A stretch of 19,241 nucleotides of DNA, from positions 1 through 19,241 of the forward strand of contig UQSR01000016.1 in assembly GCA_900543825.1 (NCBI GenBank), in the 5' to 3' direction. Position 1 is the first letter of the stretch. Each line of letters opens with the position of its first letter. Source of the stretch: an uncultured Mycoplasmatota bacterium. GTDB taxonomy: Bacteria; Bacillota_I; Bacilli_A; RF39; UBA660. Positions 14,566-19,241 of the stretch are shown here, piece by piece. The notes beneath the pieces are model-generated. The model made no database searches. It saw only the letters and a program-made list of their open reading frames with translations, and was not told where the DNA came from. A program made the position numbers and the translations under genes.

Positions 14566-14680
14566 TATTTATAATACTTATAATATTTATAATATTATTG
14601 ATATTTCAAGGCTTTACCGTCTTGGTAATCTATTATATTTATAATATTTATAGTATTTTTGTTATTATAAATATTCCTCT
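14566..14680. repeat. Terminal AT-rich repeats of the element, candidate integrase arm sites
   Basis: The unit TTATAATATT or close variants recurs in two clusters (14566-14600 and 14630-14675), separated by a less AT-rich core containing TTTCAAGG and CTTGG (14604-14625) with a short CAAG/CTTG stem. The position between int and the broken target gene is where Int-binding arm repeats and the crossover end are expected. No gene is present in the 315-base gap 14510-14824. Confidence 0.55.
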
Positions 14681-14712
14681 AATGCAAACAAATCGCAAAC
14701 AATGTTTGCATT
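14681..14712. repeat. Inverted repeat downstream of int
   Basis: AATGCAAACA (14681-14690) and TGTTTGCATT (14703-14712) are perfect 10-base complements. An inner GCAAACA/TGTTTGC pair (14695-14709) competes with the outer one. There is no T run for a terminator, so a protein-binding site (integrase, excisionase or relaxase-type) is more likely. Confidence 0.5.
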
Positions 14713-14824
14713 CATTTACTAAGGTCATTATATTCTTTATATATAACAAATGCCAATGTGCGTTTTTATTTTTTGCATATTCATTATACTATAAATATTT
14801 ATTTTTATCAATGGATCTGCCGGA

Positions 14825-16093
14825 TTATTCATATTTAATAATTTCTTCTATAATTTCAGATTTTGTTATCTTATCAAAAACATCAGTTGCTAGTCGTCTA
14901 GATTTTTCTGTACTTGAAATATAATAATTTTCCGTTGTTTCTACATTTCTATGTCCAAGTATATCAGCAACATCTCTTATCTCAATTCCATTAGTTAATA
15001 TCTTAGTTGCATAACTTCCTCTTAAATCATAGAATCTACATTTTTCAATTCCTAACTCATTATGAATGATTTTAAATGGATATCTTGTTAAATCAGTCCC
15101 TACATATAAACCATTTTCTTTTGTAAATACAAGATTGATTTTTTCTTTATATTTTTTTGTATTATCATTTATTACTATTCTTCTTTCTACTGCTTTACCA
15201 TATTCATTTATAACATCTTCAATATGATAGTAATTATATTTTTTACCATATAACTTTTGATATAGTTGTTGTTTTTTCTGGTAATTTTTTAATGCATTTA
15301 ATAATGTTTCGCTAATATGAATTATTCTTTTTCCTGCGAAAGTTTTAGTTGACCCTATAAACCATCTCCCCTTTGCATCTTTAGGTTTATCATAAACATT
15401 ATGTTTGATTGATATTGTTCCATTTTCTAAATCAATATCTTCCCAAGTTAATGCAAATACCTCTCCAGTTCTCATTCCAGTATAACAAGATGTTAAAAAC
15501 GCACAAGTAAATGTTTCATTATCTTTAAATCTATTTAAGATAGTGTCAATTTCTTCTTGTGAATATAAATGTTTAATATCTTCCTTTTCTTTATCCAATC
15601 TTGGAAGTCGTAATGTTATTGCTGGATTATATTTAAGAAATCCATATAAATCACAAGCATCACGAAAAGAACCTTTTACAACTTTCAATATACTTTTAAA
15701 ATATGCTCTTGAAAAATCATATTCCTCGCACAATTCTGTTATAAAAGTATTTAATCTTACACTCGTTATTGTTGATAATCTATACTTACCTATATATGGT
15801 TTAATATACTTTTTAATTAAAGTTTCATAGGCTTGTATGGTGTTATATTTCAGATTAGTTTTACAATAGTTATTTAACCAATAATCAAGATAATCCGAAT
15901 AGGATATTTTTTGTTCTTTAAATGGAACTCCTGCATTTTGGTATTCTGTGTATGCTTGAGTTCCAGCCTCTATTGCTTCTGCTTTAGTTCTAAATCCAGA
16001 CTTATTTATAAATTTTCTTTTTCCTTTTACAGGAGCAATTTCAAACTGATACTGATATACTTTTCCTCTCTTTTGAACATTAACACTCCCCAT
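14825..16093 (-). CDS. int: Tyrosine-family integrase (Tn916 Int-like)
   Basis: A 422-residue site-specific recombinase that excises and inserts the element. It has an N-terminal arm-binding domain (about 1-55, GSVNVQKRGKVYQYQFEIA), a SAM-like core-binding domain (about 63-155, SYSDYLDYWLNNY) and a catalytic domain (about 170-410). Catalytic residues are Arg 208 in TGMRTGE, Lys 250 in GSTKT, Arg 358 in FYDLRGSYAT, His 381 in ILGHRNVETT and the Tyr nucleophile at 390/391 in TENYY. Box II has Tyr (355) where most relatives have His; my recollection is that this FYDLRGSYAT form is common in Firmicutes element integrases. Its ATG overlaps the xis stop by one base (TAATG). Confidence 0.93.
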   Translation of the reverse strand: MGSVNVQKRGKVYQYQFEIAPVKGKRKFINKSGFRTKAEAIEAGTQAYTEYQNAGVPFKEQKISYSDYLDYWLNNYCKTNLKYNTIQAYETLIKKYIKPYIGKYRLSTITSVRLNTFITELCEEYDFSRAYFKSILKVVKGSFRDACDLYGFLKYNPAITLRLPRLDKEKEDIKHLYSQEEIDTILNRFKDNETFTCAFLTSCYTGMRTGEVFALTWEDIDLENGTISIKHNVYDKPKDAKGRWFIGSTKTFAGKRIIHISETLLNALKNYQKKQQLYQKLYGKKYNYYHIEDVINEYGKAVERRIVINDNTKKYKEKINLVFTKENGLYVGTDLTRYPFKIIHNELGIEKCRFYDLRGSYATKILTNGIEIRDVADILGHRNVETTENYYISSTEKSRRLATDVFDKITKSEIIEEIIKYE

Positions 16094-16320
16094 TACAAAT
16101 TTTCCTCCATTAAATCTAATCTTGTAATTAAATCTAAATTAGTAAAATCTTTACCCTGATTTTCTACAAGAAACTGTTCCAAAGTTGTTTTTAATATTTT
16201 AATACTTCCTAATTTAATAGCTGGAAGATATCCTTTCTCGATTAGTTTATAAACATAGTTTGGACTGGTATGAATTATTTTGGCAACTTCTTGTACTGTG
16301 TAAATCATTGTTTCATTCAT
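16093..16320 (-). CDS. xis: Excisionase, MerR-like winged helix-turn-helix (Xis)
   Basis: A 75-residue DNA-binding protein with IYTVQEVAKIIHTSPNYVYK followed by LIEKGYLPAIKLGSIKI, the standard helix-turn-helix and wing of small excisionases (HTH_17 type). It directs integrase toward excision by binding and bending element ends. The start at 16320 follows GGAGGAG; the gene overlaps the toxin-like gene by four bases (ATGA) and int by one base, so all three are made from one coupled transcript. Confidence 0.88.
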   Translation of the reverse strand: MNETMIYTVQEVAKIIHTSPNYVYKLIEKGYLPAIKLGSIKILKTTLEQFLVENQGKDFTNLDLITRLDLMEENL

Positions 16321-16715
16321 CTTTTCTCCTCCTTCTTTATTAAATTATCAATATACGAAGCAATATCAATTTGAAAAGAACAGATTAGCGCCTTATCAAT
16401 TTCTTGAAGTTTTTCTTTATTCAAAGAGCATAAAAAACTTCCAAGTCTTGACTTATCTAGAACTCTAATTTGTTCCATTAAAACTATTGAATCGTGTGTA
16501 ATCTTCTTATCTTTTTCTAAATAGACGTGTGTTTTTAATTTTGGCTTGGAATTTACTTTACTCGTTATTGGTGCAATTAAAACAACAGGGCTACATTTAT
16601 TCGCTAAATCATTTTGAACTATTACCACCGGTCTAGTTCCATTTTGCTCACAACCAACGATTGGATTTAATGAAGCATAATAAATATCCCCTTTTTTTAT
16701 ATCAGATTTAATCAT
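16317..16715 (-). CDS. MazF/PemK-family mRNA interferase-like toxin inside the excision operon
   Basis: A 132-residue PemK/MazF-fold protein: KKGDIYYASLNPIVGCEQ (7-24), GTRPVVIVQND (26-36), VVLIAPITSK (44-53), KTHVYL, HDSIVLMEQIRVLDKSRLG. Arg 28 and Thr 51/Ser 52 correspond to the catalytic Arg and Thr of B. subtilis MazF, so it is probably active as a sequence-specific mRNA endonuclease. The start at 16715 lies inside the last codons of the upstream 67-aa gene (8-base overlap); the longer reading adds only out-of-family residues. Toxins usually follow a MazE-type antitoxin; the upstream neighbour here does not look like MazE. It could stabilise the element, or the fold may have been recruited for another job. 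Confidence 0.85.
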   Translation of the reverse strand: MIKSDIKKGDIYYASLNPIVGCEQNGTRPVVIVQNDLANKCSPVVLIAPITSKVNSKPKLKTHVYLEKDKKITHDSIVLMEQIRVLDKSRLGSFLCSLNKEKLQEIDKALICSFQIDIASYIDNLIKKEEKR

Positions 16716-16911
16716 CTTTCTTTTCAACTTTATATATAATGCGTGGTGGTCTATCATTAAATAGATTTAATATATTTAACTTCTTATCTTTTAAATAATC
16801 TGTTAAAACACGATTAACATCTTCCTGTGCTTTTTGCATACTTGTTTGTGAATGATCCATAGTTGTTTCAAATATCAATTTAACTTTTACTTTATAATTT
16901 TTTCTTTTCAT
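16708..16911 (-). CDS. 67-aa protein of unknown function, possible non-canonical antitoxin partner
   Basis: The start at 16911 has an excellent AAGGAGG seven to eight bases upstream; an upstream in-frame ATG at 16971 would place that site inside codons. The product is small and basic: a beta-prone N-terminus (NYKVKVKLIFETTM), an amphipathic helix (SMQKAQEDVNRVLTDYL) and a short beta-prone tail (RPPRIIYKVEKKDD). It shows neither the AbrB-like MazE pattern nor a ribbon-helix-helix. Its stop overlaps the start of the MazF-like gene by eight bases, which suggests tightly fixed stoichiometry. An antitoxin role is inferred from position only; it could also be an accessory excision protein. Confidence 0.7.
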   Translation of the reverse strand: MKRKNYKVKVKLIFETTMDHSQTSMQKAQEDVNRVLTDYLKDKKLNILNLFNDRPPRIIYKVEKKDD

Positions 16912-16927
16912 TAAAATTTCCTCCTTA

Positions 16928-16953
16928 ATATGTAAAAAAGCCAAAGTACATAT
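16928..16953 (-). promoter_or_regulatory. Hairpin next to the ribosome-binding site of the 67-aa gene
   Basis: ATATGTA (16947-16953 on the minus strand) pairs perfectly with TACATAT (16928-16934) across a 12-base loop, two bases before AAGGAGG. It could affect access to the ribosome-binding site. No consensus promoter is clear for this operon. Confidence 0.3.
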
Positions 16954-16984
16954 AAATACCTTGACTTTCATAATATTTATTTCT

Positions 16985-17300
16985 TTTATTTTTTTAGTTT
17001 TAACTGATATTTGTCTTAATACCCTCAGTACGGGATTTCATCAAACTATTGACTTGCTAAATCAATATCACAGGAATTTCACCTCCCCGAGGATCTCTCC
17101 GGGCTGCACCCATTGCGTGAGTCTGTGGCTATGCAGGAGTATCTTTAATTCTGTTAGATGTAATCGCAAATTAGGTGCTACCTAATTTTATAACCAAGTA
17201 TATACCGACAAGCGTACTTGTTAATGTGCTATTTCTAACAGGAATGTATCTGATGAATGTGTATCAAATTTTCAAAGAACACATCCTGCTCCACTAAAAT
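16985..17300 (-). ncRNA. Candidate structured RNA in the gap between the sigma-like gene and the excision operon
   Basis: This gap has no plausible gene and is much less AT-rich than its surroundings. On the minus strand it holds a run of hairpins: AAATTAGGT/ACCTAATTT (17168-17188, 3-base loop), CCCG(G)AG/CTCGGG with one bulged G (17086-17103), ATTGATT/AGTCAAT (17048-17066) and CCC/GGG closing GTACTGA (17022-17034). CAAGTA/TACTTG and ACAAG/CTTGT alternatives lie near 17195-17222. The density of stems and the GC content suggest a conserved RNA or a cis-acting DNA region of the element. I cannot name a family. It follows a terminator, so it would need its own promoter, none of which is certain. 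Confidence 0.45.
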
Positions 17301-17342
17301 AAAAAGAACAGGTGGAAAAGGATTAACTCCCTCTCACCTGTT
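17301..17342 (-). terminator. Intrinsic terminator after the sigma-like gene
   Basis: AACAGGTG (17335-17342, read on the minus strand) pairs with CACCTGTT (17307-17314). Further partly G-T pairing lies inside the loop, and CTTTTT follows on the minus strand. It lies 27 bases past the stop at 17370. Confidence 0.8.
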
Positions 17343-17369
17343 TCCTCACTTAAAGTTAAAAAGTGTAGT

Positions 17370-17846
17370 CTAATTTTTAAATTTTTTTGAAATTTTTTCT
17401 ATTGCAATATCAACACTAAACTTTACTGCCCTTTTAGTACAATTTTCTTCCTCTGCAATTTCTTCAAAAGTTTTATTTTCAAAGTAATATTTTTTTAATC
17501 TTTCCCTTTGAATTTTAGGTAATTCTTGAATTGCTTCTCTTAATTTCTCATTATTAATTTTATTTTCTACTATTTCATCAGTTGGTATTTGCTTATTTAA
17601 TGCTCTTGATTCAAGGTTGTTTTCAAATATTTCTGAATGTTCAATATGTCTATCATATTCATTCAATTCTTTAATATCTTGTAGTTCAAACTTGTCAAAA
17701 ACTCTATATACTTCCTCACTGACTTCTACTTTATTTAGATGTCCTTTAACATCTTTAAATGTAATTGTATAGATATTTTTTTCTTCAATATAATTTAATG
17801 TATAAGGGTTGTCCTTACATTTTCTTCTTTTAGGGCTTTCTGCCAT
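17370..17846 (-). CDS. Sigma-70 region 4-like regulator of the integrative element (Tn916 Orf7-like)
   Basis: A 158-residue protein with a basic N-terminus (ESPKRRKCKDNPYTLNYIEE), a middle part with beta strands (YTITFKDVKGHLNKVEVSEE) and acidic helices, and a C-terminal sigma region 4 helix-turn-helix at about 105-155 (AIQELPKIQRERLKKYYF, KTFEEIAEEENCTKRAVKFS). Proteins of this kind sit upstream of xis-int in Tn916-type elements and act in control of transfer or excision. The start at 17846 is preferred: GGAGG lies about eight bases upstream, whereas the in-frame ATG at 17861 is itself part of that site. A 9-bp hairpin sits just upstream, and a strong terminator lies between this gene and its probable promoter, so expression likely depends on readthrough. 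Confidence 0.8.
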   Translation of the reverse strand: MAESPKRRKCKDNPYTLNYIEEKNIYTITFKDVKGHLNKVEVSEEVYRVFDKFELQDIKELNEYDRHIEHSEIFENNLESRALNKQIPTDEIVENKINNEKLREAIQELPKIQRERLKKYYFENKTFEEIAEEENCTKRAVKFSVDIAIEKISKKFKN

Positions 17847-17860
17847 CTTTCTTTCCTCCA

Positions 17861-17883
17861 TTCAAGTTTTTTTTAAACTTGAA
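17861..17883 (-). promoter_or_regulatory. Hairpin directly upstream of the sigma-like gene's ribosome-binding site
   Basis: TTCAAGTTT and AAACTTGAA form a perfect 9-bp stem with a five-A loop (minus strand). The stem ends two to three bases before GGAGG, so it may influence translation start. Confidence 0.5.
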
Positions 17884-17918
17884 CTTTGGTGGACTTCTGC
17901 ACCTAAAAATTTTTACGC

Positions 17919-17973
17919 AAAAAGAAAAGACGCCAATAGTCAAACTCATATTTTGAGTCAAACTATTAGCGTC
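17919..17973 (-). terminator. Very strong terminator/attenuator between the leader ORF and the sigma-like gene
   Basis: A 20-bp arm (17954-17973) pairs with 17929-17948 with a single T-T mismatch and three G-T pairs around a five-base loop, followed by TTTTCTTTTT on the minus strand. It begins 18 bases after the 34-codon ORF and about 70 bases before the sigma-like gene, the usual place of a transcription attenuator. Confidence 0.85.
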
Positions 17974-17990
17974 AATCAAAACTACATTAT

Positions 17991-18095
17991 TTAATTTTCT
18001 TGTTTTTTTACGTTTATGAGCGAAAGATACCCCTTATGAATATAATCGCTTCTATCAATTTCTAACAAACAAATAAGAACTACTCTCACAATCAT
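17991..18095 (-). CDS. 34-residue leader ORF upstream of the attenuator
   Basis: The ORF from ATG at 18095 to TAA at 17991 encodes MIVRVVLICLLEIDRSDYIH, then KGYLSLINVKKQEN. AGGAG lies about eleven bases before the ATG, somewhat far. The start codon is part of the segment CCCTTATG, which can pair with three other places in the leader, and the strong terminator follows the stop closely. A leader peptide whose translation decides between terminator and readthrough is the simplest reading (compare the orf12 leader of tet(M) in Tn916). A short hydrophobic functional peptide is also possible. There is no similarity I recognise. Confidence 0.5.
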   Translation of the reverse strand: MIVRVVLICLLEIDRSDYIHKGYLSLINVKKQEN

Positions 18096-18179
18096 AAGGG
18101 CAACAACTCCTACTTCGTATAAAAATCAATGCCCTAATTTTTATACGAGTAATAGCGTAAGGTATTGCTCCCTCTTATG
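18030..18179 (-). promoter_or_regulatory. Leader RNA with alternative pairings and a possible pseudoknot (candidate switch)
   Basis: On the minus strand an 11-bp perfect hairpin (18137-18147 with 18116-18126) presents the loop TAGGGCATTG. The loop sequence AGGGCA (18130-18135) is the exact complement of TGCCCT at 18097-18102, next to the leader-ORF start, which would form a pseudoknot. The same start segment CCCTTATG (18093-18100) is also the perfect complement of CATAAGGG inside the ORF (within 18030-18038) and pairs with bulges to CATAAGAGGG at the 5' end of the leader (18170-18179). These pairings exclude one another, as in attenuators and riboswitches. No known riboswitch consensus was recognised. 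Confidence 0.5.
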
Positions 18180-18191
18180 AAAAATTAACCA

Positions 18192-18219
18192 GTAATATAT
18201 CTTCTTCTTTTGTTGTCAA
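18192..18219 (-). promoter_or_regulatory. Promoter of the leader and sigma-like gene
   Basis: A consensus TTGACA (18214-18219), a 16-base spacer and TATTAC (18192-18197) on the minus strand. The start near 18185 falls just before the first arm of the structured leader. Confidence 0.6.
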
Positions 18220-18456
18220 AGAAATATGTACTGCTTAATTATTTCTTTTATTTGTCCTTATTTAATTATCAAAACTACTATAATTAATTTCATATATCAC
18301 ACAGCCTGGCATTGCTATATGTACGATTACATTATACAACATTATTTTTGCAAATTTTGTCGAATTGTGTAAGCAAACTAAAAATTTTACATTTTAATAC
18401 TAATCTATACATATAATAATATTTTTATAAAATAATTATAAATTCTTTCCAAAAAA
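18220..18456. other. AT-rich gap between the racemase gene and the leader promoter
   Basis: No gene or clear terminator is seen. A consensus TATAAT (18331-18336, minus strand) lacks a properly spaced -35; it could be an additional promoter reading toward the leader. A weak 7-bp TTTATAA/TTATAAA repeat follows the racemase stop without a T run. This stretch, together with the leader at 17990-18219, makes up the 610-base gap between genes. Confidence 0.4.
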
Positions 18457-19241
18457 TCAGACAATAATTCTTGCTAGTCTGTCTCCAAGTCTGCATAGCA
18501 ATTCATTTGTAATAGTATCTGCTTTATCAGCGACTTGTTCAGCAGTAATATTATTATCTTCTCCTATAATTGTTATAATATCTCCAACTTTTACATTTGA
18601 TATATCAGAAATATCAATTAGTAATTGATCCATACAAATTCTACCTATTACAGTGCCATAACTTTCATTTATTTTGACTTGCATATTTTTGTTAGATAAA
18701 TTTCTCGGTATTCCATCTGCATATCCTATTGATACGGAGGCAATTTTTCTATTTTCTGTTGCAATATATGTTCTTCCATAACTAACAGAATCGTTTTTAT
18801 TTATTTCTTTTACACTTGTAATTCTGGCTTTCAATGACAAAACAGGTTTTAAGTTCAAATGTATTAATTGATATGACTCGTATGAACTATTTATTCCATA
18901 CATAAGAATACCAACTCGCACATAATCATAGTCTAATCCAGTATAATTTATTACACCATAACTACTCTGTAAATGCACTTTTCCAGTATCATATCCTTTT
19001 GTTTTAATTCTTTTTATAGTTTCATTAAATAATTCTATTTGTCGGTTAGTAAAATCAATATCTTCTTTTGTGTTAGAATCTGCAACGCATAAATGACTAA
19101 ATGTTCCTAAAATATTTAATTTTTCATTTTCGTAAATCTTATATAATTTATCTAAATGATTATATTTTTCTCCTAATCTATTCATACCAGTATTTATTTT
19201 TATATGGCATTTTAACTTTTCATTAAAATTTAACTCTTTTA
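18457..19241 (-). CDS. VanT-like serine/alanine racemase, C-terminal racemase part (5' end outside the window)
   Basis: The open frame continues without a start to the right edge (CHIKINTGMNRLG is coded across the internal ATG at 19185), so this is the last ~261 residues of a fold-type III PLP racemase. The catalytic Tyr is in VSYGRTYIA; SIGYADGIPRNLS, IGRICMDQLLIDIS and the closing TITNELLCRLGDRLARI are typical. HLQSSYGVINY and YDYVRVGILMYG resemble VanT, the membrane racemase of vanC, vanE and vanG clusters that supplies D-serine for D-Ala-D-Ser precursors, more than housekeeping Alr, which usually has H-x-A-N-S-A there. The PLP lysine and any membrane domain lie beyond the edge. An ordinary alanine racemase is the alternative. 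Confidence 0.8.
   Translation of the reverse strand, partial: KELNFNEKLKCHIKINTGMNRLGEKYNHLDKLYKIYENEKLNILGTFSHLCVADSNTKEDIDFTNRQIELFNETIKRIKTKGYDTGKVHLQSSYGVINYTGLDYDYVRVGILMYGINSSYESYQLIHLNLKPVLSLKARITSVKEINKNDSVSYGRTYIATENRKIASVSIGYADGIPRNLSNKNMQVKINESYGTVIGRICMDQLLIDISDISNVKVGDIITIIGEDNNITAEQVADKADTITNELLCRLGDRLARIIV

Larger units (their letters stand above)
14566..19241. mobile_element. Tn916/Tn1549-like integrative element, integrase end (right boundary outside the window)
   Basis: Tyrosine integrase, excisionase, toxin-like gene, small unknown gene, non-coding region and sigma-like regulator are arranged as in the integrase end of Tn916-type elements. The terminal AT-rich repeats begin at 14566, directly against a broken SEC-C gene. 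In Tn916 the resistance cargo sits just upstream of the regulatory genes; here a VanT-like racemase occupies that place. No conjugation genes are in view. Whether the racemase is inside the element is inferred from position only. Confidence 0.65.

Noticed and set aside
14570..14680. Repeated TTATAATATT units as a CRISPR or replication iteron array
   Set aside because: Units are short, imperfect and without regular spacers, and no cas or rep gene is near; integrase arm sites fit the place better.
14526..14924. Plus-strand 132-codon ORF in the int-end region
   Set aside because: It spans the complement of the SEC-C tail, the AT-rich repeats and the end of int; composition and lack of a ribosome-binding site mark it as a shadow.
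14825..16093. Integrase thought inactive because box II has Tyr in place of His
   Set aside because: All other catalytic residues are present, and I recall the FYDLRGSYAT form from many apparently intact Firmicutes element integrases.
16911..16971. In-frame 20-residue extension of the 67-aa gene (start at 16971)
   Set aside because: The perfect AAGGAGG before 16911 would be inside codons; the segment is more likely leader with a hairpin.
17022..17110. T-box or group I/II intron core in the structured gap
   Set aside because: GGGTGCAGCCC and similar strings recalled a T-box or intron motif, but no T-box GGGTGGNACCGCG and no intron catalytic core or reverse transcriptase could be found.
18331..18336. 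TATAAT as the main promoter of the leader
   Set aside because: There is no -35 at suitable spacing and it lies 150 bases before the structure, whereas TTGACA-16-TATTAC at 18192-18219 starts exactly at it.

Overview
The window is mostly a very AT-rich (roughly 20-30% G+C), standard-code Firmicutes/Bacilli-like chromosome, read almost entirely on the minus strand. The gene set (suf Fe-S assembly genes, an RpoD-type sigma factor, acetate kinase, a CBS-domain pyrophosphatase and an [FeFe] hydrogenase) suggests an anaerobic fermenter, perhaps an uncultured gut Bacilli/Mollicutes-related lineage. That placement is inference from gene content and composition. The first ~450 bases are different: 30 of the first 60 bases are G or C, and they encode the N-terminus of a Bacteroidota-style RND efflux adaptor. 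The two parts meet in a short intergenic stretch, so this is either an assembly join or a foreign insertion.

Chromosomal part (about 565-13490), in minus-strand transcription order from right to left: an ECF-like sigma factor and its probable membrane anti-sigma factor; an HD phosphohydrolase; a PAP2 phosphatase; a small two-helix membrane protein; a short structured intergenic region; an [FeFe] hydrogenase; a family II pyrophosphatase; ackA-nrnA; rpoD; and sufC-sufD-sufS. Most of these units have a recognisable promoter and a hairpin terminator. Several promoters are extended -10 sites (TGnTATAAT), and three terminators share nearly the same stem and loop. sufU and sufB are absent from the suf locus.

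Mobile part (about 13490-19241): the left side is a scarred junction zone. It holds the C-terminal remnant of a RhuM-family protein, an AT-rich element-end sequence, a DUF84/YjjX-type NTP phosphatase gene, the last codons of a disrupted SEC-C-motif gene, and a second, related element end. To the right is a Tn916/Tn1549-like integration module on the minus strand: a sigma-70-like regulator, a structured intergenic region, then four overlapping genes (unknown 67-aa protein, MazF/PemK-like toxin, excisionase, tyrosine integrase). Upstream of the sigma-like gene is a compact leader with its own promoter, a perfect 11-bp hairpin, mutually exclusive pairings around the start codon of a 34-codon ORF, and a very strong terminator. 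This looks like an attenuation switch controlling the element. At the right edge is the C-terminal part of a VanT-like serine/alanine racemase, possibly the last gene of a vanG/vanC-type glycopeptide-resistance cluster outside the window.

The most interesting candidates are the leader/attenuator at 17919-18219, the toxin gene embedded in the excision operon with a non-canonical partner, and the two related element ends in disrupted gene tails. No tRNA, rRNA or CRISPR array was seen.
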